NCBI GenBank assembly: GCA_029287305.1
Contig: JARFRJ010000449.1
Location: 1-10,549, forward strand
Direction: 5' to 3'
Source: Hyphomonas sp.
GTDB lineage: Bacteria > Pseudomonadota > Alphaproteobacteria > Caulobacterales > Hyphomonadaceae
DNA length: 10,549 nucleotides
The notes beneath the pieces were generated by a model. It worked only from the letters and a program-made list of their open reading frames with translations. It had not been told where the DNA came from and did not search any database. Shown here one piece after another: positions 1 to 7,265 of this stretch. A program made the position numbers and the translations under genes. Numbering within the stretch: the first letter of the stretch is position 1; every line of letters begins with the position of its first letter.

Positions 1-2126
1 CCAGAACGCATATGTGCGATACGCTTATCCGCCTGCTCAATCAAATCCCCATCAATCCAGCCCTTATTCAGATTGTGTGCAATCAACGGGGCAATGGGTT
101 GACCGACTTGAACCAATTTATGTGGATAGTCAAACAGTTGAATATAAGCGCTGTTCCAAGCGGTCAGTTTTTGCTCATGATCAACAACGCTGATACCATG
201 CTCGATATTTTCCAACATGGATTGTAGCATGTGACGGTCAAATCGCTCCGCTTGTGTCCCCTGATCCAGGATTGACAGGACATCGGGCAGTGTGACATCC
301 ATGCCGCCAATGGCTGAGGCAAGGACGACGCGCGCCGAGGAGGCCCCAAGGGCGCTGGCGAGCAATTTCTCTGTCCTTTGTATTAAGTGCCAATCCGCCT
401 TTCCTGCGCCGCGCACGGTGATGTTCTGGCTTGTCGCTAATTCCTCAAACGCATGCTCAACAGCCTGAACGGAGAGGAAACGCGCCGCCAAAGCGCGTAA
501 ATCATCCGGTGTAACAGACGCAGCCTGCTGACGGGTCAGACCGCCTGTTGCGATCATATTCCCCCGATCGCCCAGAAATACGGCAGCCTGGACACGATCA
601 CGCAAACGCTCCGGCATGCGCAGGGAAATTATCAGGAAGAAAAAAACATTCGCGCCAAAACTCCACAAAACGCCATGTGTCAGACTGTCCCCGAAGGAAA
701 TGCCCAAAAGCGCATATGGGTCGGCATAGGTCGGCACAAGGCTTGCCAAAGGTGCATGGCCGATCAGGGCGGGAAGGAAAAGCGTATAGACCCAAACTCC
801 CATACCGATGACAAGGCCCGTAATCGCCCCGGCAGCTTTTCCGGTTCGCCAATAGACCGCACCGATGAGCGCAGGCAAAAATTGTGCCGCTGCGGCAAAA
901 GACAAGAGGCCAATTTGCGCCAGAGCATCACTGTTGCCTGCCAGCCTATAATATCCATAGGCCAGTAATAATAAGAGTAGAATAACAATCCGCCGTAATA
1001 ATAATAGCCGCGCACCCGCTTCACCCGACACGCTGTCAAACCGACCAAAACGCATTAAGGCTGGTACAAGCAGATCATTGGTGACCATCGTGGAGAGCGC
1101 AATGGTTGAGACAATTACCATGCCGCTCGCGGCAGACAAGCCCCCTAAAAAAACAATCAAGGCAAGTAAATTTTCACCCTGCGCCAGTGGGAGATTAATA
1201 ACAAACAGATCTGGCGAGGAAGAGCTCGGCAAAACGCTGAGCCCCGCTAAGGTAATCGGTACAACAACAAGGCTGGTCACAAGCATATATAAAGGAAACA
1301 GATAGCGGGCCATGCGCATTTCGCGGATATTGCGCCGTTCAATCATCGCAACATGAAACTGTCGGGGCAGACATATGATGGCCGCAATGGCAAGAAAAGT
1401 AATGGTAATAAACCGGCTGGAAAGGCTGGGCGCTGCGAAAGTATCTTTAAAAAGGTCGCCATGATCAGGTGTTACAGACCCCAAAAGAAACAGGGATAAA
1501 ACACAGACCGCAATCAGTGCCACAATCTTGAAGACAGCCTCAAAGGCAAGGACATACATCAAGCCGGGATTATGTGTGGTCGTATCAGAACGACGCGCAC
1601 CAAACAGGATAGCAAACCCGGCCAATATGATGGTGACACTCAAAACGGTATCATTTGGGGTTTGAATGGGTACAGGCGTATCGGTTTGGGCCAGCGCCAT
1701 AAAACTCATCCCGACCGATTTTAACTGAAGCGCGATATAGGGCAAGCTACCTGTGACCGCTGCCAAACTGGCACAGGCCGCCAAAACCCGGCTTTTACCA
1801 TATCTCGCAGCCAGAAAATCTGACAGGGAGGTTATACTTTCCCGCTCGACAATATTGCCAATTTTGCGCAAGAGCTTGGGCAGAAAAAGAAAAACCAGCG
1901 CCGGACCCAAATAAATCGGCAGATAATCCCACCCACTGGAAGCCGCCGTCCCGACCGCACCAAAATAGGTCCAAGAGGTGCAATAAACCGCCAATGCAAG
2001 CATATAGACGATCGGATTATGTGGGGTTTTCGGAGCTTGTCGCAGCTTATTATCGCGCCGCCAGGCCAACCAGAACAAACCAGCCATATAGACAATCGTC
2101 GCCAGTAAAATAATCCAGACAGGCAT
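1..2126 (-). CDS. SSF-STAC-PAS membrane sensor, probable histidine kinase (CbrA/CrbS-like), C-terminus cut by the window edge
   Basis: The frame is open from an ATG at 2126 to the left edge, giving 708 residues without a stop. Residues 1 to about 500 are a multi-pass membrane domain of the sodium:solute symporter (SSF) type; YCTSWTYFGAVG near residues 49-60 is characteristic of symporter-fused sensors. A hydrophilic stretch at about 505-605 fits the STAC linker of such proteins. Around 630 a PAS domain begins (MLENIEHGISVVD, then LTAWNSAYIQLFDYP). In CbrA, CrbS and MxtR this order is followed by a histidine kinase, sometimes with a receiver domain; here that part is off-window and only inferred. 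The start is supported by GGAG six bases upstream and by a stop 23 codons earlier in frame (2193-2195). It is co-directional with the symporter operon but separated by about 300 bp and a terminator, so it is probably transcribed separately. An SSF transporter without kinase is unlikely given the PAS domain. Confidence 0.88.
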   Translation of the reverse strand, partial: MPVWIILLATIVYMAGLFWLAWRRDNKLRQAPKTPHNPIVYMLALAVYCTSWTYFGAVGTAASSGWDYLPIYLGPALVFLFLPKLLRKIGNIVERESITSLSDFLAARYGKSRVLAACASLAAVTGSLPYIALQLKSVGMSFMALAQTDTPVPIQTPNDTVLSVTIILAGFAILFGARRSDTTTHNPGLMYVLAFEAVFKIVALIAVCVLSLFLLGSVTPDHGDLFKDTFAAPSLSSRFITITFLAIAAIICLPRQFHVAMIERRNIREMRMARYLFPLYMLVTSLVVVPITLAGLSVLPSSSSPDLFVINLPLAQGENLLALIVFLGGLSAASGMVIVSTIALSTMVTNDLLVPALMRFGRFDSVSGEAGARLLLLRRIVILLLLLLAYGYYRLAGNSDALAQIGLLSFAAAAQFLPALIGAVYWRTGKAAGAITGLVIGMGVWVYTLFLPALIGHAPLASLVPTYADPYALLGISFGDSLTHGVLWSFGANVFFFLIISLRMPERLRDRVQAAVFLGDRGNMIATGGLTRQQAASVTPDDLRALAARFLSVQAVEHAFEELATSQNITVRGAGKADWHLIQRTEKLLASALGASSARVVLASAIGGMDVTLPDVLSILDQGTQAERFDRHMLQSMLENIEHGISVVDHEQKLTAWNSAYIQLFDYPHKLVQVGQPIAPLIAHNLNKGWIDGDLIEQADKRIAHMRS

Positions 2127-2251
2127 GACATGCTCCGATAACTCGCCCCCATAAAGCCATGCTATCAGCGATCGCGCAATCTCGGCTTTGGTCTATATTA
2201 TGAAACTCTAGAGCCGTTTAATGAGGCCCGCCGCGTTGGATAAGGGGTGGT

Positions 2252-2311
2252 GACCAGCGGGGGCCGCGTAATGACGACCAGCGGGGGCAGCGTAACGACC
2301 AACGGAAGCAG
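2252..2311. repeat. Short degenerate tandem repeat, 2.5 to 3 units
   Basis: Unit 1 (2252-2272) and unit 2 (2276-2296) share GACCAGCGGGGGC, one differing base, then GCGTAA. A third, more diverged copy starts at 2297 (GACCAACGGAAGCAG). Spacings are 24 and then 21 bp. The GCGTAATGACG core resembles the GCGGGAATGACG ends of dispersed intergenic repeats in some proteobacteria, so this may be an eroded copy of such an element; that link is inference. The array is too short and irregular for CRISPR. Confidence 0.6.
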
Positions 2312-2356
2312 TTTTGCCCGGAGCGGCTCTAAATTATTATCAGGCAGGTCACGTGA

Positions 2357-2394
2357 TATAAAAATGGCAGCGATCTAGGTTAGATCGCTGCCAT
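2357..2394 (-). terminator. Rho-independent terminator of the symporter operon
   Basis: A perfect 14-bp stem (2364-2377 pairing with 2381-2394) closes a 3-base loop. Read on the minus strand, the stem is followed by a T-rich run, TTTTATAT, at about 2364-2357. It begins about 35 bp after the symporter stop codon, as expected for the end of the DUF4212-symporter transcript, and it should insulate the downstream sensor gene. Confidence 0.85.
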
Positions 2395-2429
2395 CATTTT
2401 GGCTATAAACTCAAAGTGAGTTTTAAAAC

Positions 2430-4217
2430 CTATTCAGCGGCAACCGGAGCCATGCCTTGGTCGGCCACCCCGTGGGATTGGCGCGTTCCTGGCATCCGGA
2501 TATCTTCCACCAAGTCCTGGATATCCTGGGGGGGAGGCGCGGTTACCAAAGCAACCCCTATCCCAACCGCCAAGCTGAGGAACATGAAGACAAAACCGAT
2601 CCCTTCCGGAGAGATACCAAGGAAATATTGATCAGCTGTCCCCCCACCGAATTTGAAGTAGACGATATAAGAGAAGGTCGTCACAAGACCGATAAGCATT
2701 GCCGCGATCGCCCCTTCCTTATTCATCCGCTTCCAGAAAATCCCGAGGAATATAATCGGGAAGAGGGAAGCGGCGGCTAGGCCGAAAGCGAACGCAACCA
2801 CTTGCGCCACAAAGCCAAGCTGACTTGCAAACAAACCAAGCAAGCCTGCGGCCACCACTGCGCCCGCCGCAGATATACGCGCCACACGCAGCTCTGTCTT
2901 ATCATCCATTTCCGGATAGAAGGTCCGACGGCATAAATCGTGGCTAACCGCAGAAGAGATCACCATGAGCAGACCCGCCGCTGTCGACAAGGCCGCAGCC
3001 AAACCGCCCGCCACAACAAGGCCAATTACCCAGCCAGGCAATTGTGCGATTTGTGGATTGGCCAGCACGAAAATATCCCGGTTTGGGGAGACTTCATTGG
3101 CAATACCGTCTGCTGAATCAGGTCCACGATACTGCATAATGCCATCGCCATTTTTATCCTCAAAGCTCAACAGGCCTGTTGGCTCCCAATCCTTATACCA
3201 TTTTGGTACAGGCTTGCCGCCATCCGCCAAGATACTTGCCGCCGCTGCCTCATAATTTTCAGCATCCGTGATATAGGTCGCATCATTCACCGTATCGATG
3301 AAATTAAGCCGGGCAAAAGCCCCCACAGCCGGTGCTGTTGTGTACAAAATAGCGATGAAAACCAAAGCCCATCCGGCAGAGACCCGCGCTGCTTTGGCGG
3401 TCGGCACCGTAAAGAAGCGGATAATCACATGCGGTAGACCTGCGGTCCCGAACATTAAAGCGCCGGTGATTGCAAATATATCAATCATCGATTTTCCGGT
3501 TTCTGTATATTCCATAAAGCCAAGCTCTGTGACGGTGTTATTGAGCTTTTCAAGCATGGCAATATTTTCCCCGGCCGCATTTGCGATAAAGCCAAGTTGC
3601 GGGATCGGATTACCTGTGATGATCAGGGACATGAAAATCGCTGGAACCGTATAGGCAAAAATCAGCACCACATATTGCGCCACCTGCGTATAGGTAATGC
3701 CTTTCATACCGCCCAGCACAGCATAGAAAAACACAATCACCATGCCGATGATAATTCCCGCTTCAAAGGGAATGCCCAAAAAGCCAGAAAAAGCCACGCC
3801 AACGCCTTTCATCTGCCCTGCAATATAAGTGAAGGAGACAAACAGGGCGCAGATAACGGCAATCACCCGGGCAAAGGTCGAATAATATCGATCCCCGACA
3901 AAATCCGGCACCGTAAACTTGCCAAATTCACGCAGGAAAGGTGCCAGCAGAAGCGCCAGCAGCACATACCCGCCTGTCCAACCCATCAGATAGACAGAGC
4001 CGCCATAGCCCAAAAAGGCAATCAGGCCTGCCATAGACAGGAAAGACGCCGCTGACATCCAGTCCGCTGCTGTGGCCATGCCATTGACCGTGGGATGCAC
4101 ATCATGCCCGGCGACATAAAAGTCATCGGTCGACCCAGCCCGTGACCAGATCGCAATTCCAATATAAATGGCAAAGGTGATGCCGACGAAAAAATAGGTC
4201 CATAATTGCTGATCCAT
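2430..4217 (-). CDS. Cation/acetate-type sodium:solute symporter (ActP-like, DUF4212-associated subfamily)
   Basis: This 595-residue inner-membrane protein has the repeated hydrophobic segments of the SSS family (SLC5-like), which import small organic acids with sodium or protons. Visible marks are ADWMSAASFLSMAG near 51-64, GGMKGITYTQVAQY near 169-182, GTAGLPHVIIRFFTV at 257-271 (typical of acetate permeases) and LSTAAGLLMVISSAVSHDL at about 410-428. It is longer than E. coli ActP (549 residues), partly because of a hydrophilic insert at about 310-385 containing an EF-hand-like DKNGDG sequence at 354-359. The ATG at 4217 is four bases after the upstream stop and is preceded by AGGGA and a GGGGG run, so translation is probably coupled. 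Pairing with a DUF4212 protein points to the subfamily annotated as solute:sodium symporter large subunit. The substrate, acetate or another short carboxylate, is inferred; the family assignment is firm. Confidence 0.93.
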   Translation of the reverse strand: MDQQLWTYFFVGITFAIYIGIAIWSRAGSTDDFYVAGHDVHPTVNGMATAADWMSAASFLSMAGLIAFLGYGGSVYLMGWTGGYVLLALLLAPFLREFGKFTVPDFVGDRYYSTFARVIAVICALFVSFTYIAGQMKGVGVAFSGFLGIPFEAGIIIGMVIVFFYAVLGGMKGITYTQVAQYVVLIFAYTVPAIFMSLIITGNPIPQLGFIANAAGENIAMLEKLNNTVTELGFMEYTETGKSMIDIFAITGALMFGTAGLPHVIIRFFTVPTAKAARVSAGWALVFIAILYTTAPAVGAFARLNFIDTVNDATYITDAENYEAAAASILADGGKPVPKWYKDWEPTGLLSFEDKNGDGIMQYRGPDSADGIANEVSPNRDIFVLANPQIAQLPGWVIGLVVAGGLAAALSTAAGLLMVISSAVSHDLCRRTFYPEMDDKTELRVARISAAGAVVAAGLLGLFASQLGFVAQVVAFAFGLAAASLFPIIFLGIFWKRMNKEGAIAAMLIGLVTTFSYIVYFKFGGGTADQYFLGISPEGIGFVFMFLSLAVGIGVALVTAPPPQDIQDLVEDIRMPGTRQSHGVADQGMAPVAAE

Positions 4218-4221
4218 ATCC

Positions 4222-4485
4222 CTAGCCCCCTATGTTAAATTTGTCTTCCAGCTTGGCCATGCGCCAGCAATAAAAGAAGATCAGCACAACAAATACGTAG
4301 ACGGCCCCGCTTTGGGCAAACCAGAAGCCTAAAGGCGCGCCGCCAATTGAAAATTGGTCCAGGAAATCCCTGAACAGAATGCCGGCTCCATATGAGACAG
4401 CAAACCAAATCGCGAGTAGAGACAGGGTCAATTTTATTGTTGCTGCCCAATATCCCTTTCCATCGCTTTCTTGTGGTCGAGACAT
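4222..4485 (-). CDS. DUF4212 symporter small subunit
   Basis: This 87-residue protein has two hydrophobic membrane segments, at about 16-40 and 50-74. An aromatic and charged N-terminus (YWAATIKLTLSLLAIWF) and a short C-terminal tail (WRMAKLEDKFNIGG) match the DUF4212 family, annotated as the putative small subunit of solute:sodium symporters. Such genes nearly always sit directly before a large SSS subunit, as here with a four-base gap. Its biochemical role is not established; it is thought to assist or modulate the large subunit. The start is well supported: an AGGGGAGG ribosome binding site (4493-4500) lies seven bases before the ATG. Confidence 0.92.
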   Translation of the reverse strand: MSRPQESDGKGYWAATIKLTLSLLAIWFAVSYGAGILFRDFLDQFSIGGAPLGFWFAQSGAVYVFVVLIFFYCWRMAKLEDKFNIGG

Positions 4486-4500
4486 ATTTTTTCCTCCCCT

Positions 4501-4539
4501 GACCGTTAATATGAGCGGGTTTCCCGCACCTTAACGATC
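4501..4539 (-). promoter_or_regulatory. Nested inverted repeat upstream of the symporter operon
   Basis: An outer dyad (GACCGTTAA at 4501-4509 and TTAACGATC at 4531-4539, one mismatch) encloses an inner perfect dyad (GCGGG at 4515-4519, CCCGC at 4523-4527, loop TTT). The outer arm ends exactly where the AGGGGAGG ribosome binding site begins. It could be a regulator-binding operator or, if transcribed, an mRNA leader hairpin. It has no T-run on the minus strand, so it is not a standard terminator. Function is inference; the symmetry is seen directly. Confidence 0.45.
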
Positions 4540-4607
4540 CCTCTTCAGAAGGCGAAAATATAGATGGACTTTGGTCTTATAGCGGCATCGCTTTCAGGGG
4601 CGCCTGT

Positions 4608-5510
4608 TTATGGGGCGGATAAATCCCCCAAAGGCAAATCATAATGGCGCCCGCAAAACTGACAATCAATCCCGATTTTCCCATTGGCCTCGGCCATATC
4701 TTCCAGCTCTGTTTTGGGCATACCCGACAGAAGACCTTTCAAACGTGCCGCATTGCATGTGCATTGATCCTTCATATCCTTTGTCGGCTCAGCGCGAACG
4801 CCGCGCTCATGAAACAGGCGATACAGTAAATGGTCCGCCGGTAATTCCGGATCAACCAGCTCGGCTGGTGTTAATGTTGCAAAAAGTGCCTCAGCCTCTT
4901 CCCAGGCCGCATCGGTATCCCCACGAGCCGCATCCCCAGCAATTTTCTGAATCAGCATACCGCCAGAGCGCCAATATTGTTCCTGACCCGCAATCTTGTG
5001 CTCGGCGACCGTCAGAGCCACCCGGGTCGGCACTTGTTCAGACTGCATAAAATAAACTTCCGCACACTCAGCCAGCGTCGCTTTATGCATCGGCACAACG
5101 CCTTGATAGGGGGATTTACGGCGATCGTCATAGACCATGATCAAGGCCAGAAGGCCGGACCCGAAATATTGTGGAATATGGGGGCGCCCGCCTTTATTTA
5201 TCACTCTGAGCGCGTCAACCCGCTCACGATCATAGCGCGCATAGCCGCGCAATCCGCCATTTGTGGAATATTCACCGACCAGAAGAGAAACCGGCCCATT
5301 GCCTTCAGCCTGCACAAGAAGCTTACCGTCAAATTTAAGAGAAGATCCGACAAGCGCGGCCAGCGTAACCGCTTCGCCAAGCAGAGATGCGATATCTGCT
5401 GGATAATCATGCCGCGCAAGGATGGGGCCGATACTGGCCTGACCCAGGCGTGCACTGCGCCCCCGAATAGGGGTATCTTCGATCTGAAAAGTGAAAAGAG
5501 TATCATCCAT
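4608..5510 (-). CDS. hslO: Hsp33 redox-regulated molecular chaperone
   Basis: Hsp33 is a cytoplasmic holdase that binds unfolding proteins during oxidative stress, especially combined with heat. The 300-residue length and order fit the family: an N-terminal substrate-binding fold (RGRSARLG at 16-23, HDYPADIASLLGEAVTL at 34-50, SLKFDGKLLVQAEGNGPV at 57-74) and a C-terminal redox switch. The four zinc-binding cysteines are all present as CxC (C250, C252) and CxxC (C283, C286), so the switch should work. The start at 5510 leaves the normal N-terminus; the upstream ribosome binding site is weak (AAGG about nine bases away). It lies 145 bp downstream of the MarR gene on the same strand and 122 bp upstream of the symporter operon; no clear terminator follows it. 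Confidence 0.96.
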   Translation of the reverse strand: MDDTLFTFQIEDTPIRGRSARLGQASIGPILARHDYPADIASLLGEAVTLAALVGSSLKFDGKLLVQAEGNGPVSLLVGEYSTNGGLRGYARYDRERVDALRVINKGGRPHIPQYFGSGLLALIMVYDDRRKSPYQGVVPMHKATLAECAEVYFMQSEQVPTRVALTVAEHKIAGQEQYWRSGGMLIQKIAGDAARGDTDAAWEEAEALFATLTPAELVDPELPADHLLYRLFHERGVRAEPTKDMKDQCTCNAARLKGLLSGMPKTELEDMAEANGKIGIDCQFCGRHYDLPLGDLSAP

Positions 5511-5656
5511 AGCGAAGCCTTTGTCTCACAAAGGAGAGACCTTTAGACTGGATGGACGCGCCTGACCATATATTCTGAGATTTGTTTACAGGCCGCCTCT
5601 TTTAACAGAACTTTTCCAGCCGGCCTACGCAAGAGCGTGTAAACATCACCTAAATG

Positions 5657-6151
5657 TTAAAGTTGATAGCGAATTTGGTCAGACCAAAACCGCTCCAGAC
5701 GAGACACAGTTCGGTTAAATTGATCCAGATCATCATGACGAACGCTTGCTGTTGGTTCCAGGCTCAGCGCCTGACGGTCAAATAAATGGGTTACCCGCTC
5801 GCGCACTTTATGGCCCCGCTCGGTAAGAGAGAGATGGATCGTCCGCTTATCAGATTTGGAGCGCTTGTGGACAAGGTATCCAGCTTCCTGAAGTTTCTTG
5901 ACATTATAAGACAGGCTTGTACCGGCAAAAGCACCGCGTGCACGTAATACGGAAGCAGGCGTTTCGGTCTCGCCAATTTCATAAATCAGAAGCGCCTGAA
6001 CGCCGGTCAAATTGCGCTCTCCATGGCGTTCAAGATCATCCTTGACAACATCATGCAAACGTCTGTGTGCCTGCTCCAATAAGGATAGCGACTTTAAGAA
6101 AGTCCCCGAAAGGTTAAGCTCGTCTTTTTGTGTTAACTTGATATTGCTCAT
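5657..6151 (-). CDS. MarR-family winged-helix transcriptional regulator (LdtR-like)
   Basis: This 164-residue protein has a helical N-terminus (LSLLEQAHRRLHDVVKDDLER), a helix-turn-helix at about 66-92 (ASVLRARGAFAGTSLSYNV, then KKLQEAGYLV) and a wing at about 93-112 (HKRSKSDKRTIHLSLTERG) with the DxR and TERG features of MarR proteins. The TSLSYNVKKLQEAGYL stretch resembles a common alphaproteobacterial group that includes LdtR, which in Liberibacter controls an L,D-transpeptidase gene. That closer relationship is from memory of the family, and no transpeptidase gene is visible here. I prefer the ATG at 6151 because GGGA lies six to nine bases upstream; a start at 6163 would add four residues but has no ribosome binding site. 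The gene lies 75 bp downstream of the 3-hydroxyisobutyrate dehydrogenase gene, with a palindrome in the gap that could be its own operator. Confidence 0.93.
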   Translation of the reverse strand: MSNIKLTQKDELNLSGTFLKSLSLLEQAHRRLHDVVKDDLERHGERNLTGVQALLIYEIGETETPASVLRARGAFAGTSLSYNVKKLQEAGYLVHKRSKSDKRTIHLSLTERGHKVRERVTHLFDRQALSLEPTASVRHDDLDQFNRTVSRLERFWSDQIRYQL

Positions 6152-6202
6152 GCTGATTCCCATAAATTAACTGTACTGGCATGAGATATAGAACAATAAT
6201 CC

Positions 6203-6223
6203 TAATCAATCGCTAATTGGTTA
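6203..6223. promoter_or_regulatory. AT-rich palindrome, candidate MarR operator
   Basis: TAATCAAT (6203-6210) and ATTGGTTA (6216-6223) form 8-bp arms with one mismatch around a 5-base spacer. Size and AT-richness resemble MarR-family operators, and the site lies about 50 bp upstream of the MarR start codon, where autoregulation would act. No T-run follows it, so a terminator for the preceding gene is less likely. Confidence 0.4.
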
Positions 6224-6226
6224 AAA

Positions 6227-7099
6227 CTATTTGAGAAAGTTAACGATAGCTGAAAAATCTTGCTCACTATGGCCGTGCGAGGAAAACGCCTGAAAAAGAG
6301 CCACTGCTAAAGCGCCCATCGGGGTGGAGGCATCTGCATTTGCCGCTGCAGACTGTGCCAGTTTCAGATCCTTTAGCATCAGAGCCGTTGCAAAACCAGC
6401 TTTAAAATCATGATTCGCTGGACTGGCCGGAACAGGCCCGGCAATAGGACAATAACTGGTCATAGACCAGCTTTGCCCGGATGATTTTGACGAAATATCA
6501 TAGAAAGTCTTGGGGTCAAGTCCAAGCTTTTCAGCCATATTAAAGGCCTCACATGTGCCAATCATGGTAATGGCGAGCAGCATATTATTGCAGATTTTCG
6601 CCGCCTGGCCTGCCCCTGCACTGCCTGCATGGATAACGGCCTTGCCCATCGTTTGCAAAATCGGCTGCGCTTTTTCAAAGGCACTTTCAGAGCCACCTGC
6701 CATAAAGGTTAAGGTCGCAGCATCTGCACCGATTGTGCCGCCTGAGACAGGCGCATCAACCATATCAAACCCATGATTTTTTGCCTCTTCGGCAATCTGC
6801 CGGGCGCTTTCAACATTAATTGTCGAGCAGTCAATCAAAAGCGGGCGTGCTGTTAAGGCACTGAAAATCTCTCGGTAAACCTTCATAACATGCTGTCCGC
6901 TCGGCAGCATGGTGATGATCACATCTGCATTTTGCGCGGCATGTTTGAGGTCCTGTCCATCTTCAGCGCCGGCCTGCACAGCTTTTTGCACCGCCGCTTC
7001 AGACAAATCCACCGCCAAGACACGATGCCCCGCCTTGACGAGATTGGCGGCCATGCCGCTTCCCATATTGCCCAATCCGATAAAGGCGATCGTCTGCAT
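6227..7099 (-). CDS. mmsB: 3-hydroxyisobutyrate dehydrogenase (valine degradation)
   Basis: The enzyme oxidises 3-hydroxyisobutyrate to methylmalonate semialdehyde with NAD+, a late step of valine breakdown in the cytoplasm. All hallmarks of the beta-hydroxyacid dehydrogenase family are visible in the 290 residues: the Rossmann loop GLGNMG at 8-13, the substrate-binding signature DAPVSGGTIGA at 115-125, the catalytic lysine K168 within GAGQAAKICNN (162-172), and the late conserved LKDL at 242-245. Length is normal for the family. The start is supported by AGGGGA about seven bases upstream. It follows the 3-hydroxyisobutyryl-CoA hydrolase gene on the same strand after 166 bp, consistent with consecutive pathway steps. 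A paralogous family member such as tartronate semialdehyde reductase is possible, but the neighbour makes valine breakdown the best reading. Confidence 0.93.
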   Translation of the reverse strand: MQTIAFIGLGNMGSGMAANLVKAGHRVLAVDLSEAAVQKAVQAGAEDGQDLKHAAQNADVIITMLPSGQHVMKVYREIFSALTARPLLIDCSTINVESARQIAEEAKNHGFDMVDAPVSGGTIGADAATLTFMAGGSESAFEKAQPILQTMGKAVIHAGSAGAGQAAKICNNMLLAITMIGTCEAFNMAEKLGLDPKTFYDISSKSSGQSWSMTSYCPIAGPVPASPANHDFKAGFATALMLKDLKLAQSAAANADASTPMGALAVALFQAFSSHGHSEQDFSAIVNFLK

Positions 7100-7265
7100 A
7101 CTATTTCCCCTTATGCTTAATGCTTATTTTTCTCCAAGCCAGATCATATATGCACCCAGCTATTTCCTTTTTATCTTCATTTTAGCATGTTTGACCAGAG
7201 GCCTGCCCGGCAAAGCCTTGGCTGCAAATACCCTTTATCCCTTTGCGTGACGGGCAAATTTAAGC

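Larger units (their letters stand above)
2127..2429. other. 303-bp intergenic region: terminator, short repeat and sensor leader
   Basis: No convincing gene lies here. On the minus strand the order is: an intrinsic terminator just after the symporter stop, then a GC-rich block of short direct repeats bounded by an 8-bp inverted repeat (TAGAGCCG at 2209-2216, CGGCTCTA at 2324-2331), then the leader of the sensor gene with its GGAG ribosome binding site. No -35/-10 pair for the sensor gene stands out. One minus-strand frame through the repeats is open for about 50 codons to a TAA at 2198-2200, but it has no ATG or ribosome binding site and I do not call it a gene. Confidence 0.7.

Noticed and set aside
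2252..2311. Possible CRISPR-like array
   Set aside because: There are fewer than three good units, no real spacers (3 bp or less) and no cas genes nearby.
2198..2360. Minus-strand open frame through the repeats between symporter and sensor, about 50 codons ending in TAA at 2198-2200
   Set aside because: It has no ATG, no ribosome binding site and no recognisable family. The 24- and 21-bp repeat spacings happen to keep frame, which explains the openness.
3597..4055. 152-codon plus-strand open frame opposite the symporter gene
   Set aside because: It is antisense to a conserved membrane-protein gene; the product is rich in His, Lys and Gln as expected from reverse-complemented membrane codons, with no clear family.
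4977..5546. 189-codon plus-strand open frame opposite hslO
   Set aside because: It runs antisense across the well-supported Hsp33 gene, its translation shows no recognisable domain, and its composition is what an antisense frame would give.
5511..5656. Search for a heat-shock (sigma-32) promoter upstream of hslO
   Set aside because: No stretch gave a convincing match to both promoter elements, so none is called.
7205..7255. Possible terminator hairpin between the hydrolase and dehydrogenase genes (GCCCG+GCAAAG pairing with CTTTGC+CGGGC)
   Set aside because: The stem has a 4-base bulge and a 25-base loop, and no T-run follows on the minus strand; pairing may be chance.
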